From: Microbotryum silenes-acaulis
Lineage: Eukaryota > Basidiomycota > Microbotryomycetes > Microbotryales > Microbotryaceae
Length of the DNA stretch: 64,000 bases
Reading direction: 5' to 3'
Assembly: GCA_003665825.1 (NCBI GenBank)
Contig: QPFY01000018.1
Span: forward strand, 496,001-560,000
A program made the translations under genes and the position numbers. Below, in pieces: positions 46,045 through 57,688 of this stretch. The notes beneath the pieces were generated by a model. That model searched no databases, was not told the DNA's origin, and was given only the letters and a program-made list of their open reading frames with translations. Each line of letters begins with the position of its first letter. Positions within the stretch are counted from its first letter, which is position 1.

Positions 46045-49000
46045 CTATGAGTCCGCCACTGGAGGCCGTCGAGCAGGCCGCAATGTGCCCTGCAATGCTT
46101 CATGTAATAGGTTTATGGTGAAATGACGCCCAAGGTGACGAAAAACATGTTGATCCTGGGCGAGATTCACCACAAACTCCCCATTCCATTGATCCATCAC
46201 ATTCCGAAAATCCAGGTCGGGTGCCAATTCCGCATGGCCTAACAACGGCTGAACAAATGCGGGGCGCAATACGTCCTGAACACGGAAGATTTGTTGCACA
46301 CACTGCCCATCACTTTTCAATCGCTTTTTCAGCACCGGCTGTAGGATTGCCAGATTTTGTTCACTGTTTGGGCACTGCAAAGGCGGGGATTAGGACAGAT
46401 TCGTAATGGTGTTCGAACTTAGCGACCATGATCACCGCACGGTAGTAGTACTCACCCACTCAAATTCACCTCCAATGCAAAGCTCGTGGCAAGTGCCACC
46501 TATGTCCAAGGTGAAAATACCTCTCAAGCGGAAGATCGTGAAAGGGAGGACGAAGTGCCAGGCTCTGTCCTTGAAAGTCGCATGGTTGTGGTATTTGCCG
46601 ATTGGACCGTAGTTCAAGTTGTGCACAAAGACACAGTCAAAGCGAGTACAGTATCCATCCTGATTGCCGTGCTTGTAACGAAAGGTTGCTCGTATGACGT
46701 GTTTGATGATATCTGAGCATACATGAGACAAATCAGTATGCTGAGGAGACCAGTGCAGCGTTCTCCTAGTACCAGCTCACCTGCGTCATCCCTCGTCTGT
46801 TCCGGTGTGTTCTGATATATGCGGTTGGAGACTTTGAAGCTGTGATACCACTTTGCTTTCTCATCGTCCAAGGATTCGACCTCTTCACTTGAGTGTCCAA
46901 ATTCGAGGAGGTAGCATGTTGTCTACAAGGCCAGGTGCCACATACGTCAGTTTGACGCCTGTTGAACACTCAAAGAAGAGAAGTGGACAGTGGACCGCAC
47001 GAGCTGAAGAAGGCGAGGCTGTTGGAGAGAGACTTGGAGTTCGTTCATCGTGATCATGCATCGATTGTTGCCGGCTGAATGGGATGGCAGATGGGTTCAA
47101 AGTCAGCCAAGGGCTAGGCAAGACTTGCAGTTACAGGCCGGAAACTCACAAGGTCGCGCAGAAAGGTGGAACTCATGTGGAACTGGATCAGGTATGGGTA
47201 ATATGATTCGATCTCCAGTAGATCTCACAAGCTTGTCAAGATCTATCACATTCTCCAAAGATCTGATTTTATCGGCTCGTCTTGAGTAGTTGATGAGTTG
47301 CGAAGCGGTGTTGCACTTGTTGCTGGCTCTATACGCGACCTTGACCGAGTCAATATGGGCACGCTTGGGTCGATACAGTAGGTCAGTGTAACGTTCGCTC
47401 AAGAATTCTATCAGATCAGAGACTGACCTCCGATGTGTTTGTATCGGAGTGTACAGGAACGCCCCACTTCTTGGTCCATTCCGCGTAGTGCGATACGGAG
47501 TGAAGGCGGGGCCAATTGAACCCCAATTTTTCGACCTGTCCGTCGACAATTCGAAATCGATCATACGTGTTTCTCGCAAGCTGAAATCCGAAGGCACGGA
47601 AAGTCACGTAAGTTGAAGCATGCAAAAATTCGTTCAGAGGGCATTGACTCACAAACATGTAAGCATCGTACGCAAAATCCATATCGTCTACGTCATCGGC
47701 CGTGGCCTCTAGGGACGTGGCGTACATAATTAGCACGGAAAGCAGTGTCATAATTTGGGCGTTTTCGTCGACGAGGGTTCGTGATTCGAAGTCGTCTCCG
47801 ATGATCTGAACATCTGCTTAGAAGCATGTGAATGAATCAGTCAGCACAAGCATTGCGGTCCGAAGATGTAGTATTTTGGAGGCGCGACTTACCCCACACA
47901 CCGGCAGGAAAAATCTGCGTGATCCCGGCAGAAGATATCAGGATCGACGCTACTATTAAAAACACATGAAGTTGAAAGAATTCACTCACTTTCATCAAGT
48001 CGCGCGTATGTTTACCGGTCCAGTTGGAATGCTGAAACCCGTCCTGGAAGCGACGCAGTTGTGAATGAAGGGGCATCAAACGCATACTGTTGTACACTAT
48101 TCGACATCTCAGATCGCATGCTTGTTCTTGATTGATTCAATCAAACTTACTTCAGCTCGATTCTGCCAATTAGTTCGTCGAGTTTTTGCTTGTTTCTCCT
48201 GGGATGAGCATCAGCGGCGATTTGTGCGCATGTCTCAATGAACAAGTCGTCAATAGTGATGTCTTTCACCATGCCTGATGAGAGAGGACGAGGAGAGAAA
48301 GAAAGGATCAATGAAAAGGAGAAGCCGTCTATAGCTAGCAACACTGACCTTTGATCAGCTGGTGGAGAGGATCAGCCACCATGAGCTCATGCCCATTGAC
48401 CCCTAAATAATCCCAGACGGTCTGAGCCTCAGGAAGGGACTGATTCAGTGAACAGGAGCTGAGGGGGAAATCCTGCAAAATTTACCCTGCCAAGGTGATA
48501 GCCTTCTTCTTTGGCCGCCTTTGTCTGCCCTGGCTTGCTGCCCTTCTGACTTCGTAGGCATCGGCACTCGTACGAGGGGCGGCAGGGCCTTCTTGAAGCT
48601 TGAGTGGCTCTTGTACACAGCTAGCAGCGCAAACAGAGTGAGCCCATGTAAGTCAACTCTGCAGGCGATCAAACGCTAGCTGTCGTCCACCTACCAAGGA
48701 ACATAGCCCTGAACAAGGGATGTAAGCCAACACACCTCCAGATAGTCAACAGATACCGGTCCAAAGTACACCCTGATGTATCGATAGTGGCCATCCGCAA
48801 ATTGGAAGAGGTGTCGGCCTGAAAGAAGGTGTCTGATCGGAGCCCACAATATCCTGTAGGATTCGAGCTATTCTATCAGAGCTCTCCGCTACGTCGACCG
48901 AGCCGAGACAGCTTACTCTAGAGCTCGATGGAGCACCCTGCGTTTGTATATACGGAATATCTCGTCATTGCCTTTGTCCGCCCCTTGGATTTGAGTGGGA

Positions 49001-50667
49001 GGCGGATGCCACAGCATTAGCAACAGCCAGCCCACCGTTGGCAAAATAGAAGCCCCGGGCGATACTCACTTTCCACTTTAGGAAGGAAAGCTATAACGAC
49101 CAAACCGCCATGGTTTTCACATTTGAGGAATCCGGCGTTGACCCCTAGAGACATATACACAGGATGGGCCGAGGCAGTCCCAGTTCCGATCGACAAGACA
49201 GTTGAATCCGAGCTGGTGTCAATGCGAACGGCCACATTGGTCGGGTCGTCGAGAGTGTCCTGCGGGCGGCTACTAGTCAGTTCTCTTGATGGACTTTGCG
49301 CCGGGCGATTTCAACATCCATCCAGCGCTTACTTGCATCTCCCACGCTTTGTCTGCGGTATGGGGCGCCCCATATACCTGTTGCTCCTGACCGTTTGATT
49401 TGACCTCGAACACCTTCATGGGCCGCAGATGCTGGTGACCGCAGAATACGGGATTGGAGAGAAGATGTTGGAGCACATGATGCGCGTCCCGACATCGGAA
49501 CGTATGTTCCTGTGAATAGAGGTGTCGAGGTTAATCGGCTCGAACCTGCTCGTGTCCCTGTCCTGGACTGGCAGCGCTTACCAGCTGCAAAAATGGAAGT
49601 TCAGCATCACTATTCGACCACCCTAAGTCCTCCGCAGTTACGATGATTTTTTCTTCGCGCCATTCAGTGTGATGAGCTAAGTAATGGAGGAGCACGATTT
49701 AGAGTTAGGTGGAAGATTGGAGAGCTCAAAACACTTGTACAAAGCTCACCATAGGGTATTTTTTCGATTGTAGATCTGAGTTGAAGCCTGTTGCTGAAGG
49801 CATGGTCCGCCTGCGGAGTGATATCTCGGGACTTAGATGGCGGATATGACCCCGTTCCAGCGTCCACAATTTCGGCCGAACATACCTGAAGAAACGTGTT
49901 GTTGAAAGTGACCATCGCATTGAATAGAGACTCAGACATTGAGCGAGTCAACAGTGCATACTGATAATCCTTTTCGTCCTGGAACGGATAAAAGACGTTG
50001 TTCGGGTCGAACAAATGGGCATGCGGAACCGTTGGAGGCGGAGTGTGTTCGTCACAAAGTTGTCCGTCGGCTCGGCTAGCCCAGCCTGCGAGCGGAGGTT
50101 GTTCTACTCGAAACTTTCTCTTTTGGCGAGCGTCCCACTCGGGCTGGTCATCGAGGGTATGATCATACTCAGAGTCTGATGAACTGTCGCTCGAGGAGTC
50201 GTCATCGTAGTGTAATACTCCGTAGTCACTCAAGGCCTGACGCGCGTCTGGCCTTAAGCCTTGTCGGGAAGTAGACCCTCTCTTTTCTTCTGACCAGTTT
50301 ATTGTTTGGAATACATACTCGTATCCTGTTACTTGCAAGGCCCCACGACTGGGCCTTACACGTAGTCGCTACCGCTCGAGTTGAAGCCATCGACGTCGCA
50401 GTTGGGCCAACCGTTTCTGAGGTTCTTCTGTCGTCTGCGGCGTCGGCGAAAGAACTCTTGGCGAGAGCGCTGTTGTCTAAGAACTTGGAGGTGACTTCGT
50501 TCAGCAGCCGATGACGTGGGTAGTACGCGGTCGAGTGGTCGGGGCCTTTCGTGAACGTGCAAATGTGCTTCGAGATTGCGCACATGGTGGAATGATCTCT
50601 GACAACCAGCAATGTTGCATCGGAATTGACTCATTTGCGAACGAGAGCCTTCATGTTCAAGCGACAT
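46045..50667 (-). CDS. Plavaka-like transposase with N-terminal C2H2 finger
   Basis: Multi-exon gene on the minus strand. It starts MSLEHEGSRSQMSQFRCNIA (50667); a C2H2 finger (CNIAGCQRSFHHVRNLEAHLHVH) comes first, then an Arg-rich stretch and an acidic Ser/Asp run. Exons near 50.3-48.7 kb carry family landmarks: PFQDEKDYQYALLTR, YGAPHTADKAWEMQ, SSDSTVLSIGTGTASAHPVY and VIAFLPKVE. Further on: LHQLIKGMVKDI, PLHSQLRRFQDGFQHSNWTG (48.0 kb), RLHSVSHYAEWTKKWGVPVH and YRASNKCNTASQLINYSRRA. The last exon ends at 46045. I recognise this order from basidiomycete Plavaka transposases (CMC superfamily). Most exons look open; I did not verify every junction, so activity is undecided. Confidence 0.8.
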
Positions 50668-51044
50668 CCCGAAGGCCTGTACGACGAGTCTACTGTCAGC
50701 GAGAGTGGACTGAAGCTGGAGAAAGGCAAGGGACGCGCGTAAACACAGCCTGAATGCAGGCGTATTTTCTCGAAATGCGCTAAGTTGTCCAAAACTACGC
50801 CGCGCAGCTAGCGCGTTGCGGCGCGACGTGGCAGCATAGGGGCCACTGCATATGTTGGCGCACGCTAAACCGCGCCCTAAAAAAACACCGAACAACAAAT
50901 GCGACGTGTCACGCGCGCTCGTTCTGTTTACCACCTTTTGACTCCCTCCCTCTTCCTCCTCACTCACTCACCGTCCCTTCCTCGCCTCTCGTCTTGTCTC
51001 GGTCGTAGCCCTTCCACCCAGTGCCTGTCCAGCGATCTGTTCAC
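50668..51044. promoter_or_regulatory. Bidirectional promoter region of the Plavaka genes
   Basis: About 380 bp separate the two divergent start codons. The middle (about 50770-50880) is rich in GCGC with cgctaa-like motifs that resemble the subterminal repeats, so transposase might also bind here. The part just before the + gene is CT-rich, as in many basidiomycete promoters. Function is inferred from position. Confidence 0.4.
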
Positions 51045-53231
51045 ATGTCTTCTCGACCTTCTCGAGCGAGTGCCACCGCGTCTGTGCGCCTTGCTACAAT
51101 GCGGGACCGCGACACGCCGGCGGACCGACGGGAGAGGGCGCAAGCCCAGCAAAAACGAAAGGCTGCGAACACGAAGGCGGCCGACAACAAGCGGCGGCGA
51201 CTCGACGTCGCTGTCGGTGTGAGCCAAATCAACGCAGCGAAGAAGCAAGACGCTTGGCAACGCCACAAAGCCGCAAAGGAGCAGAAGGAGAAGTACGTGC
51301 AAGTGTGATCTCTTAACTCTACTGTATCTTTTCTTGAATGTAGGTGAACTGAGGCCTCGCCCGTCCTTGTTTCCAGTGCACCCCCAGCAGCCCCTGCACA
51401 CGCGTCCAGGCTTGCGGTGACACGCACCTCTTCTCTTCACACCGTTCATGCAGATACCACACGTCAGCTTTTCCGTGCACAGCAGACTTCTGTTGAGCCA
51501 TACAGCGACGAAGATAGCGGCGACGAGGACTCCTATATCGATCCTGCTATAAAGGACCTTGTGTTGGGTGGACAAGCCGAGGACCCCTGTGACTTTTCGG
51601 ACAACGGTCAGGACGAGGCAGACTCGGACGAGGGCGAAGACCTAGTCGGACCCACGGTTGTGGATGGCGCCGATGGGGCCGCACCTGTCGCCATTGTCAA
51701 CAAGGTAGCGACCAGCATCATGGACGATGATGACGAAAGCGTCATTCCAGGCGTAGTGAGTAGCATTCAAGCAGGTTTCGGTACTTGCGTGCAGGCATTC
51801 AATGGGTCGTATCAACATTTGCAGACGCCCCAGCCCAAGGCTCAGGCTCTACAGTCCTCAATCGCCGGACAAGCTTTAAGACGCAATCCACTGCAAGGTA
51901 GGGTTGCCAGTCGTACACCAGGCTCGTCTTCGTCGTTTGCGAGATCGTCGCCCCTGGTCAAAGGGAACCTCGATGACAATGCCCCCTACGACGGGGCGCA
52001 CAACCGCAAGCCAATAGATCAAGAGACGTTGGATTCAAAGCCCAACCGCCGACAAGCATCCGACTTGACTCTAGAGCCGAAGATGGTTGCTGGCGCCTGG
52101 TTTCAAACTATTTTCATGCAGAATATTCTCGACGGCCAAGGCCTGTGGCGAACAAAGAGATCGCTTTACGCCCAGTCTCAGCTCGTAGCGGAGGTCTACA
52201 ACGAAAACGCTGAGAGGCCTATCGAGTGGTCATCGAAGATCGCCGACCTTGTGCGGCATTCTTCCCCGCCTACGGTAATACCTTGCCAGCGCTGACAACA
52301 CCTGTGTTTCCTTCAAGCAGATCGTTTCGAAGAATCTGGGAGTCTTGAATTTGATCAAAAGGACGGCGCTGAAATACACCTACAAAGCATACAAACTGGA
52401 CCCGGACAGGCAACGTGAGGCATCGACCGCCAAGGCCGTACTCTATCTCCAACCTACTAAATGGGCGGCCAAAGAGTTACGTTGCGGTGCGGGAACGGTA
52501 AGCCTTTCCAAAGCCCCGCTACCAGCTCCTTCGAGTGCGATTCAGCGTTGTGGCCATATGTTTTGGCACCAAGCTGCTTACAACATCTTTCTCCCTCAGG
52601 GTGGGGTCGACATGAACGATTGCTCCTTCGAGGCCGAGGATGATTTTCAGAACGACCTTCTATACGAGATCTTTGTTCAGATCGTCGCCGGCATAAGGAA
52701 AGAAAAATCTGCTGCTTTCCAATGGCCAAAGGAAGGTCTCGACCCGAACGACAATGATCATCGCGAGCTTGCATTCGCTCTTTTGACTCATGCATATGCC
52801 GGCGTAAGTTCCTCAACTGTTCAGCAATGTCCATTTCAAACTACCAATCATATCGTTACATTCTTGCTATGACGGATCAGGTTCGGTATGCCATGCAGGT
52901 CCTTACGCCGCCCCCATCGCTCCCCGAATCGTCCGACGCTGGCAGAAATGCGAATGTGGCGAAGCAAACCGTAGCGCTCTGGCACGAGTTTTCGGCCACT
53001 CACTATCAGGGTCCCGTCATGGTCATACTGCGTAGGCGCCGTAGAGAAGGCTCTGGGCCTTTTTACTCAGAAGCTATGCAGGTACGAGTCACCAATCGAG
53101 TACAGAACAGCGTGGAAGTAGCACTCCTCGAGGAGTATCGAGGGCCCGGGGTTTCTAGGCGGGGAACCAGTGACGAGATGAAGATTACAGCCCAACGGGC
53201 TTGCGACTTTGAAGAGTCTCTCTTCACTTGA
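51045..53231 (+). CDS. Second protein of the Plavaka element, possibly DUF6532-like
   Basis: Five exons, 51045-51292, 51377-52274, 52321-52497, 52600-52803 and 52881-53231, give 625 aa with no stop. The N-terminus is basic (RRERAQAQQKRKAANTKAAD; NKRRRL, a nuclear signal). A long acidic disordered region follows (about residues 110-190, EDSGDEDSYIDPAI). The C-terminal half is globular: KNLGVLNLIKRTALKYTYKA, FQNDLLYEIFVQIVAGIRKE and ELAFALLTHAYAGVRYAM. That pattern resembles DUF6532 proteins of basidiomycetes (inference from memory of the family shape). It lies wholly within the TIRs and reads away from the transposase, so it is probably a cargo or accessory gene. Confidence 0.75.
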
Positions 53232-53611
53232 CTGTAGTATATGAGTGTAACATAGGTTTATAATGACAACAGATCAGGGGCTGCGAAGATAAGACTGCCT
53301 AAACAGCCGCTTAAAACACGGTCTGTGGTTCGGATAAAGTCGCTTTAGGACCGCTTTACGCCGCATAAGAGGGCTTACGGATCGCTTTGCGTATGCAAAC
53401 AAAGCGCGCGAGGAGTCTTAAGCGCGCCGCAAGCGCGCCGTAAGCGCGCCGTAAGTGCGCTGTAAGAGTCCTTTATCTAGGGTACACTTAAGCGACACTT
53501 AACGCGCGCGCGGCTTAACGAGTGGTTAAGGGCGCTTAAGAGCAGCTCTAGGCCGCTTAACGACTGCTTTACGAGGTTTCGCGCGCTTACGCGCGTTTGG
53601 CCATTTTGCTG

Positions 53612-55282
53612 ATGAGTGCGCCAATTCCGCCGTTAGGGGCCCCGCCAGCGTGTCACGGCTTGCCGACACTGGGCTTCACTCCACGACGTTCCGCGGCCTT
53701 CCGCGACATTCTATGAGCCCGGTTTAACCTGAGGCGCAGGCTTCTCCATCTTTCTCCCTCCTGCTCTTCACACCTTACCCATCGCACCTCATCCCATCGC
53801 TCGCGACATCCGAAGCGGTCGTTGTGGAAGCTCTGCAACGAATACGGGACAAGTTTTCTCAAGAAATGGCTGCCGCATGCAGCATAGCTACGGATTCGAG
53901 TAAGTAACTTCATGAACTGTGCTCTTGGTGTGGGATTGTTCAGGAGCTAATGGAAAACTACCAAGCAGCAATTCCCTTCAACAGGTCCTCTTTGAATGTC
54001 AACCCTCGAGTTGTTTCTTCACCATCAGCTGGTGATACTGCATGCGTGAGTTATCCCCTTGACATGGCTGTGCAGTCTTAGATATGACGGAAAAACTGAT
54101 ACGAAAAACAGACATGGGACGTCAGTGACAGCAGAAGGATTGACTTCGTACGGTTGAGATTCCGGGTCCTTGGGACACTAAATGTGAGTCTTCACTGCCA
54201 TTGCTACAGATGGACAACAGCAAGAATACTAATAGTTGTAACGAATCGCGCAAGAAAAACAGGTTCCTTGAATTGCGGCTCACCATCCCGTGGCAGATCC
54301 TCAACGGCTCGGTTCGGTGGAGTGACCGTCGTGTTGGCAGGTGTGTGCCAATCTTACAAAAGCAAAACGCAGGGCAGCATGACTAACTGACCGGTTAGAC
54401 TGTAACATCACAGGGGATTCGAAGCAATACCTTCCCGTTATTCCCAAGTCATCGCCTGCACGAATCGTCGACGCTTGCATCATGAATGCTGACCTCTGGG
54501 GGGAAGTTGAGGTGCTGCATCTCTCTGTAAGTAGTAGTCCTTCCTTGACTTTCAGACCCTATACTAACAACGACACGGTGCGAGCGCAGACAAACATGCG
54601 TCTTCTGGCCGCTGCAGACCGCATGACCGAAACGGAACGGGCAAACGCACAGGGCTTTGCAGATTGGCTCTTAGGAGTTGGAGATGGCTCGGCGAACAAA
54701 ACAGAAGACTCTATCGCGCTCCCACGTGAGCTTCTCCTGCCGGCGACTACGAGGAACAGATCCGGGTTAATCAGACACGTTTATCCCGTCCCCGCGCTCG
54801 AACTGGACAATATGTCAATAGGCTGAAAAGTCGAATACTTCCGAGATCGAGCAATTCTGGCGCCCAAAAATTCGCAGGTGGATCAGATCAACGACATGGT
54901 GCCCGACCTGCTGTCGGGTGACGCTCAAACGTTCTACAGCGCGGATTCGGTCGAAAACGAAGAAGAATCACTGTTCTCGATCGAGTACCTTCAGAGTCTC
55001 AACATTGCCGGGATGGCGTTGCACGCTGCAAAATTCAAAGTGGAAACTTGGACCCCGCCGCGGGGCTGTGCAACGGCACAAGACTGTTGTCAACTCGGTT
55101 ACACACCCGCGTGCTCGAGGCCAAGAGATCATGCTGGACAGCCAGTTTTGTTGCCACGGATCACGCTGAAGACAGGGTCATCAGCTGAGCTTCCGTTCAC
55201 TCTGCATCGGACGCAGTTTCCGATTCGGCTGGCAATGGCTATGACGTTCAGCGTCGATGTCGATCTTGGGAGGCACCCGTGA
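53612..55282 (+). pseudogene. Helitron Pif1-like helicase remnant (copy 2)
   Basis: After about 230 bp shared with copy 1 but of unclear coding value, exons read RIRDKFSQEMAAACSIATDS (about 53840), [68 protein letters not shown], then [20 protein letters not shown] and [24 protein letters not shown] lies at 54824-54826 right after DNMSIG, where copy 1 reads on. A frame change occurs near 55045-55170 ([16 protein letters not shown] segment). The FSHGQLYVALSR end present in copy 1 is missing here. Not functional. Confidence 0.8.
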
Positions 55283-55505
55283 AAACGTCCACACCCGAAC
55301 CGGGTCTCGACGACGGTCTGAGCCCATCATCGGGCTCCCGGAGAACAAAAAAGTAGTTTAATGATAAAATGAAGGCTCTTTACATTTGATCGTCGTCCCG
55401 CGGTCCTTTCCCGAGTTGAACCACTAGGGATCCGTTACTGAACAGTACCGCAGCTGTTGCAGCAAAATACATCACATTGCAGCGTCCGCGCGCCACCGAA
55501 CCTAG

Positions 55506-56419
55506 TGCACGACTAAATAAGCTTCTCAGCCGCGCGCGCCCGAGCCCTAGTACTTGATATATGAGCTCACAACCAAGAGGGTAGCTTCTTGTAGTTGTTG
55601 TGATCAGCGCCGTATACTCAGAATCTCCAGAGATGCCGTGAGAAATCAGTCATCACCGTCGCAAAGTCAGGGGCCTCATCGATCGTCGACGCGTCGAGGC
55701 GCGCGAGTTCGCGAATCGACAGTGACGTTGGCCTCCTTCCGCATTCTCGCCACGACAATCAGCCTATTTCAGATACTCAAGCTCCATTCGAAGGAAGATC
55801 TCTGTTATCACAGGGTTCCCTCAGCTCACTGCTTGTCGTATCGCCGAGCGTGACATTCTTCGAGGCTACAGGCGAGCGACCGGTCAAGAGCATAACGTCC
55901 CAGCACGTTGAAACCGGGATGAACGCAGAACAGATGTAGTTGCTTCATTTTACGATCAATATCTCATGGTTCGTTGCTATATGACAGACCCTTTCCTCCG
56001 CTGAGCATGCGATTCCGATCCCTTGCCGTCGATGCGGACGGGAACCATCAACACAGGAGCGAGTCAAGCGCTTGCGCAGAGGCGGCCGTAAGAAGGTGGG
56101 GCGATCTCCCTGACACAGGAAAGCCACGTATTTTGTCTTTAATCGGAAGCTGAAAGTCAATCTGAGGACAATGACTATGCACTCGACTCAGCTCCAAACC
56201 CTTGTAGTAGTCGGAGGACTGTACCGTCACTTCGGCTTGGTCCAAAAGTGCTTCAATCGAGATTGTCCGGAACGCTGCTCCGCTACCGGAGCGATTACTG
56301 TCGTCGCGATGTCGATCAGGACATCTTGTCTCCGCTTCTCTTCAAAAATCCCGAAAACATTGCCTCGTGTAGACCGTTCCTAGTTACATGAACATCGCAT
56401 CTCCTTCTCATCAGACTGC
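55506..56419. other. Intergenic right of the TE island
   Basis: No supported gene between the Helitron 3' end and the next coding region. Short open frames only. Confidence 0.35.
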
Positions 56420-57373
56420 TCATTTCATCTTTTTTCGAGCTCGTTTGCCCTCGTCTCCTTCTGTCTCTCGTCCAATTCCCCGCGGTTCATCTCGATTCAA
56501 AGCAGTGTCCTTGGTCTCCTTCGTCGTCCCATCTTCCTCGACTTTCTCGTACTTCTCCCTCACCGCCCAACTCCAACACGCCATCTCCAACTCCTCCGCG
56601 CTCCCCCACCCCTCCTCCTCCAACCTCACCTTGAATACCTCGCAAAACCGTTTATAAGCCTTTTCCGTATATTCGGGTTTCTCAGTCGGGAAAAACGCAG
56701 TCCATGCTTCGTCGGAAAGGAATGGATCGGTTCGAGGACGGTAGAGGGAGAGAAGGGCGGAGGAGGTCGCTGGGCCGATGCCGCGTAGGGTGGAGAGTAT
56801 GGGGACGAGCGGGAGGGACGCGGTCGAGGGTACGAGGAGAGGGGTGAGGACGGAGTGGATGAGCGTAGTGGGGTTGGAGGCTGCGAGCTCGACTAGTCGC
56901 GGTCGGAATTTGCCTCGCTGGATGAGATGGGGGGAAAGTTGAGGAGGTGAGGTGGGAGGGAGAAATGGCAGCCGTCAGCTCGAAGATGTCGCAGACGGGT
57001 ACCGACATTCTGGTCATCTCCAGCTACATATACTCACTGCCAACTTCCATCTCATTAGTTTGGTCAAGTCATCCGTGTCCAATAGCGCCAACTGATGCGC
57101 CGAGTTCTTTGTCTTGGTCTTGGGCTTGGTCGCACCGTGGTCAGCATCCCCAGGGGCGCCAATGCCGAGCTTGCGTCTCAGATCGACTCGAAACCAATGA
57201 TCGAGTTCGACGAGTTCTTTGGACGACTTTGATGCGTTCGCTCGGAGTGTGAGTGAGGTGGGGTAGTACGACAGAGCGGTGCGCAGTTGGGCCAGGGTCG
57301 GGGTCGAGCAAGTGGGGGAGCTTGACGACGGGGTGGAGGTGGACGGTGGGGCTTTGCGTTTGGTGGGTGGCAT
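56420..57373 (-). CDS. Conserved fungal protein with helix-hairpin-helix-like (glycosylase-fold) region
   Basis: Two exons, 57038-57373 and 56420-56917, give 277 aa. A Ser/Thr/Pro-rich lead (MPPTKRKAPPSTSTPSSSSP) precedes ELDHWFRVDLRRKLG. The splice joins LTKLMRWKLA to RGKFRPRLVELAASNP, the most conserved block of this family. LRGIGPATSSALLSLYRP is a helix-hairpin-helix-type motif, followed by PFLSDEAW. The C-tail is acidic then basic (RARKKMK). Homologues are usually left unnamed and compared to HhH-GPD DNA glycosylases, but I see no catalytic Lys/Asp pair, so enzyme activity is not claimed. Confidence 0.8.
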
Positions 57374-57688
57374 CGGGCCGAGGTAGAAGGTGAACAGGAG
57401 TCGAAAGGTGAGCTAACAGGAGAGCAAGGCGCACTCGGAGGTTGCGTCACCGGTGCGGACTGCGATCGTGGGGGTTTGAGGGAGATCGAGTTTGATCGGG
57501 GGAGCCAACAAGTGGAGGCGAGTGGGGAAGGTTGCGCTCCTCTTTGGCCTATGTCGTACAGCGCGCGCAGCTCTCTCCCTCTTGCGCTCTCGTCACCCCG
57601 TCGCACCACCTTCAACGTCCCAGAGTCTTTTGCACCAACCTTCCCGCGATCAGCAGTGGACTCGTTCCGCTCAAAGTGCCTGCACAGG

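Larger units (their letters stand above)
45633..53611. mobile_element. Plavaka-type (CMC) DNA transposon with two divergent genes
   Basis: The element is 7,979 bp with perfect 14-bp terminal inverted repeats CAGCAAAATGGCCA (45633-45646 and 53598-53611). Each end then carries a dense array of GCGCTTAA/CGCTTAA-type motifs (about 45660-45845 and 53295-53590), likely transposase binding sites. It encodes a Plavaka-like transposase (-) and a second protein (+) transcribed from a shared intergenic region. I see no clear target duplication: left flank is ctcatacag, right flank is atgag. Confidence 0.88.
44267..55505 (+). mobile_element. Helitron relic, copy 2, split by a Plavaka element
   Basis: The element starts A|TCTACTGTC at 44267 and ends with CTAG at 55502-55505 followed by T, the A|T target rule of Helitrons. 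The 3' hairpin is eroded compared with copy 1. Its 5' flank (44290-44597), N-terminal ORF part (44598-45632) and helicase C-terminal part (53840-55282) are separated by the 8-kb Plavaka insertion at 45633-53611. The Rep nuclease and the helicase N-terminal half are absent, so sequence was also deleted. Confidence 0.8.

Noticed and set aside
45633..53611. hAT or KDZ assignment for the 8-kb element
   Set aside because: No 8-bp target duplication is visible, and the transposase landmarks (YGAPHTADKAWEMQ, SAHPVYMSLG, FQDGFQHSNWTG) match Plavaka instead.
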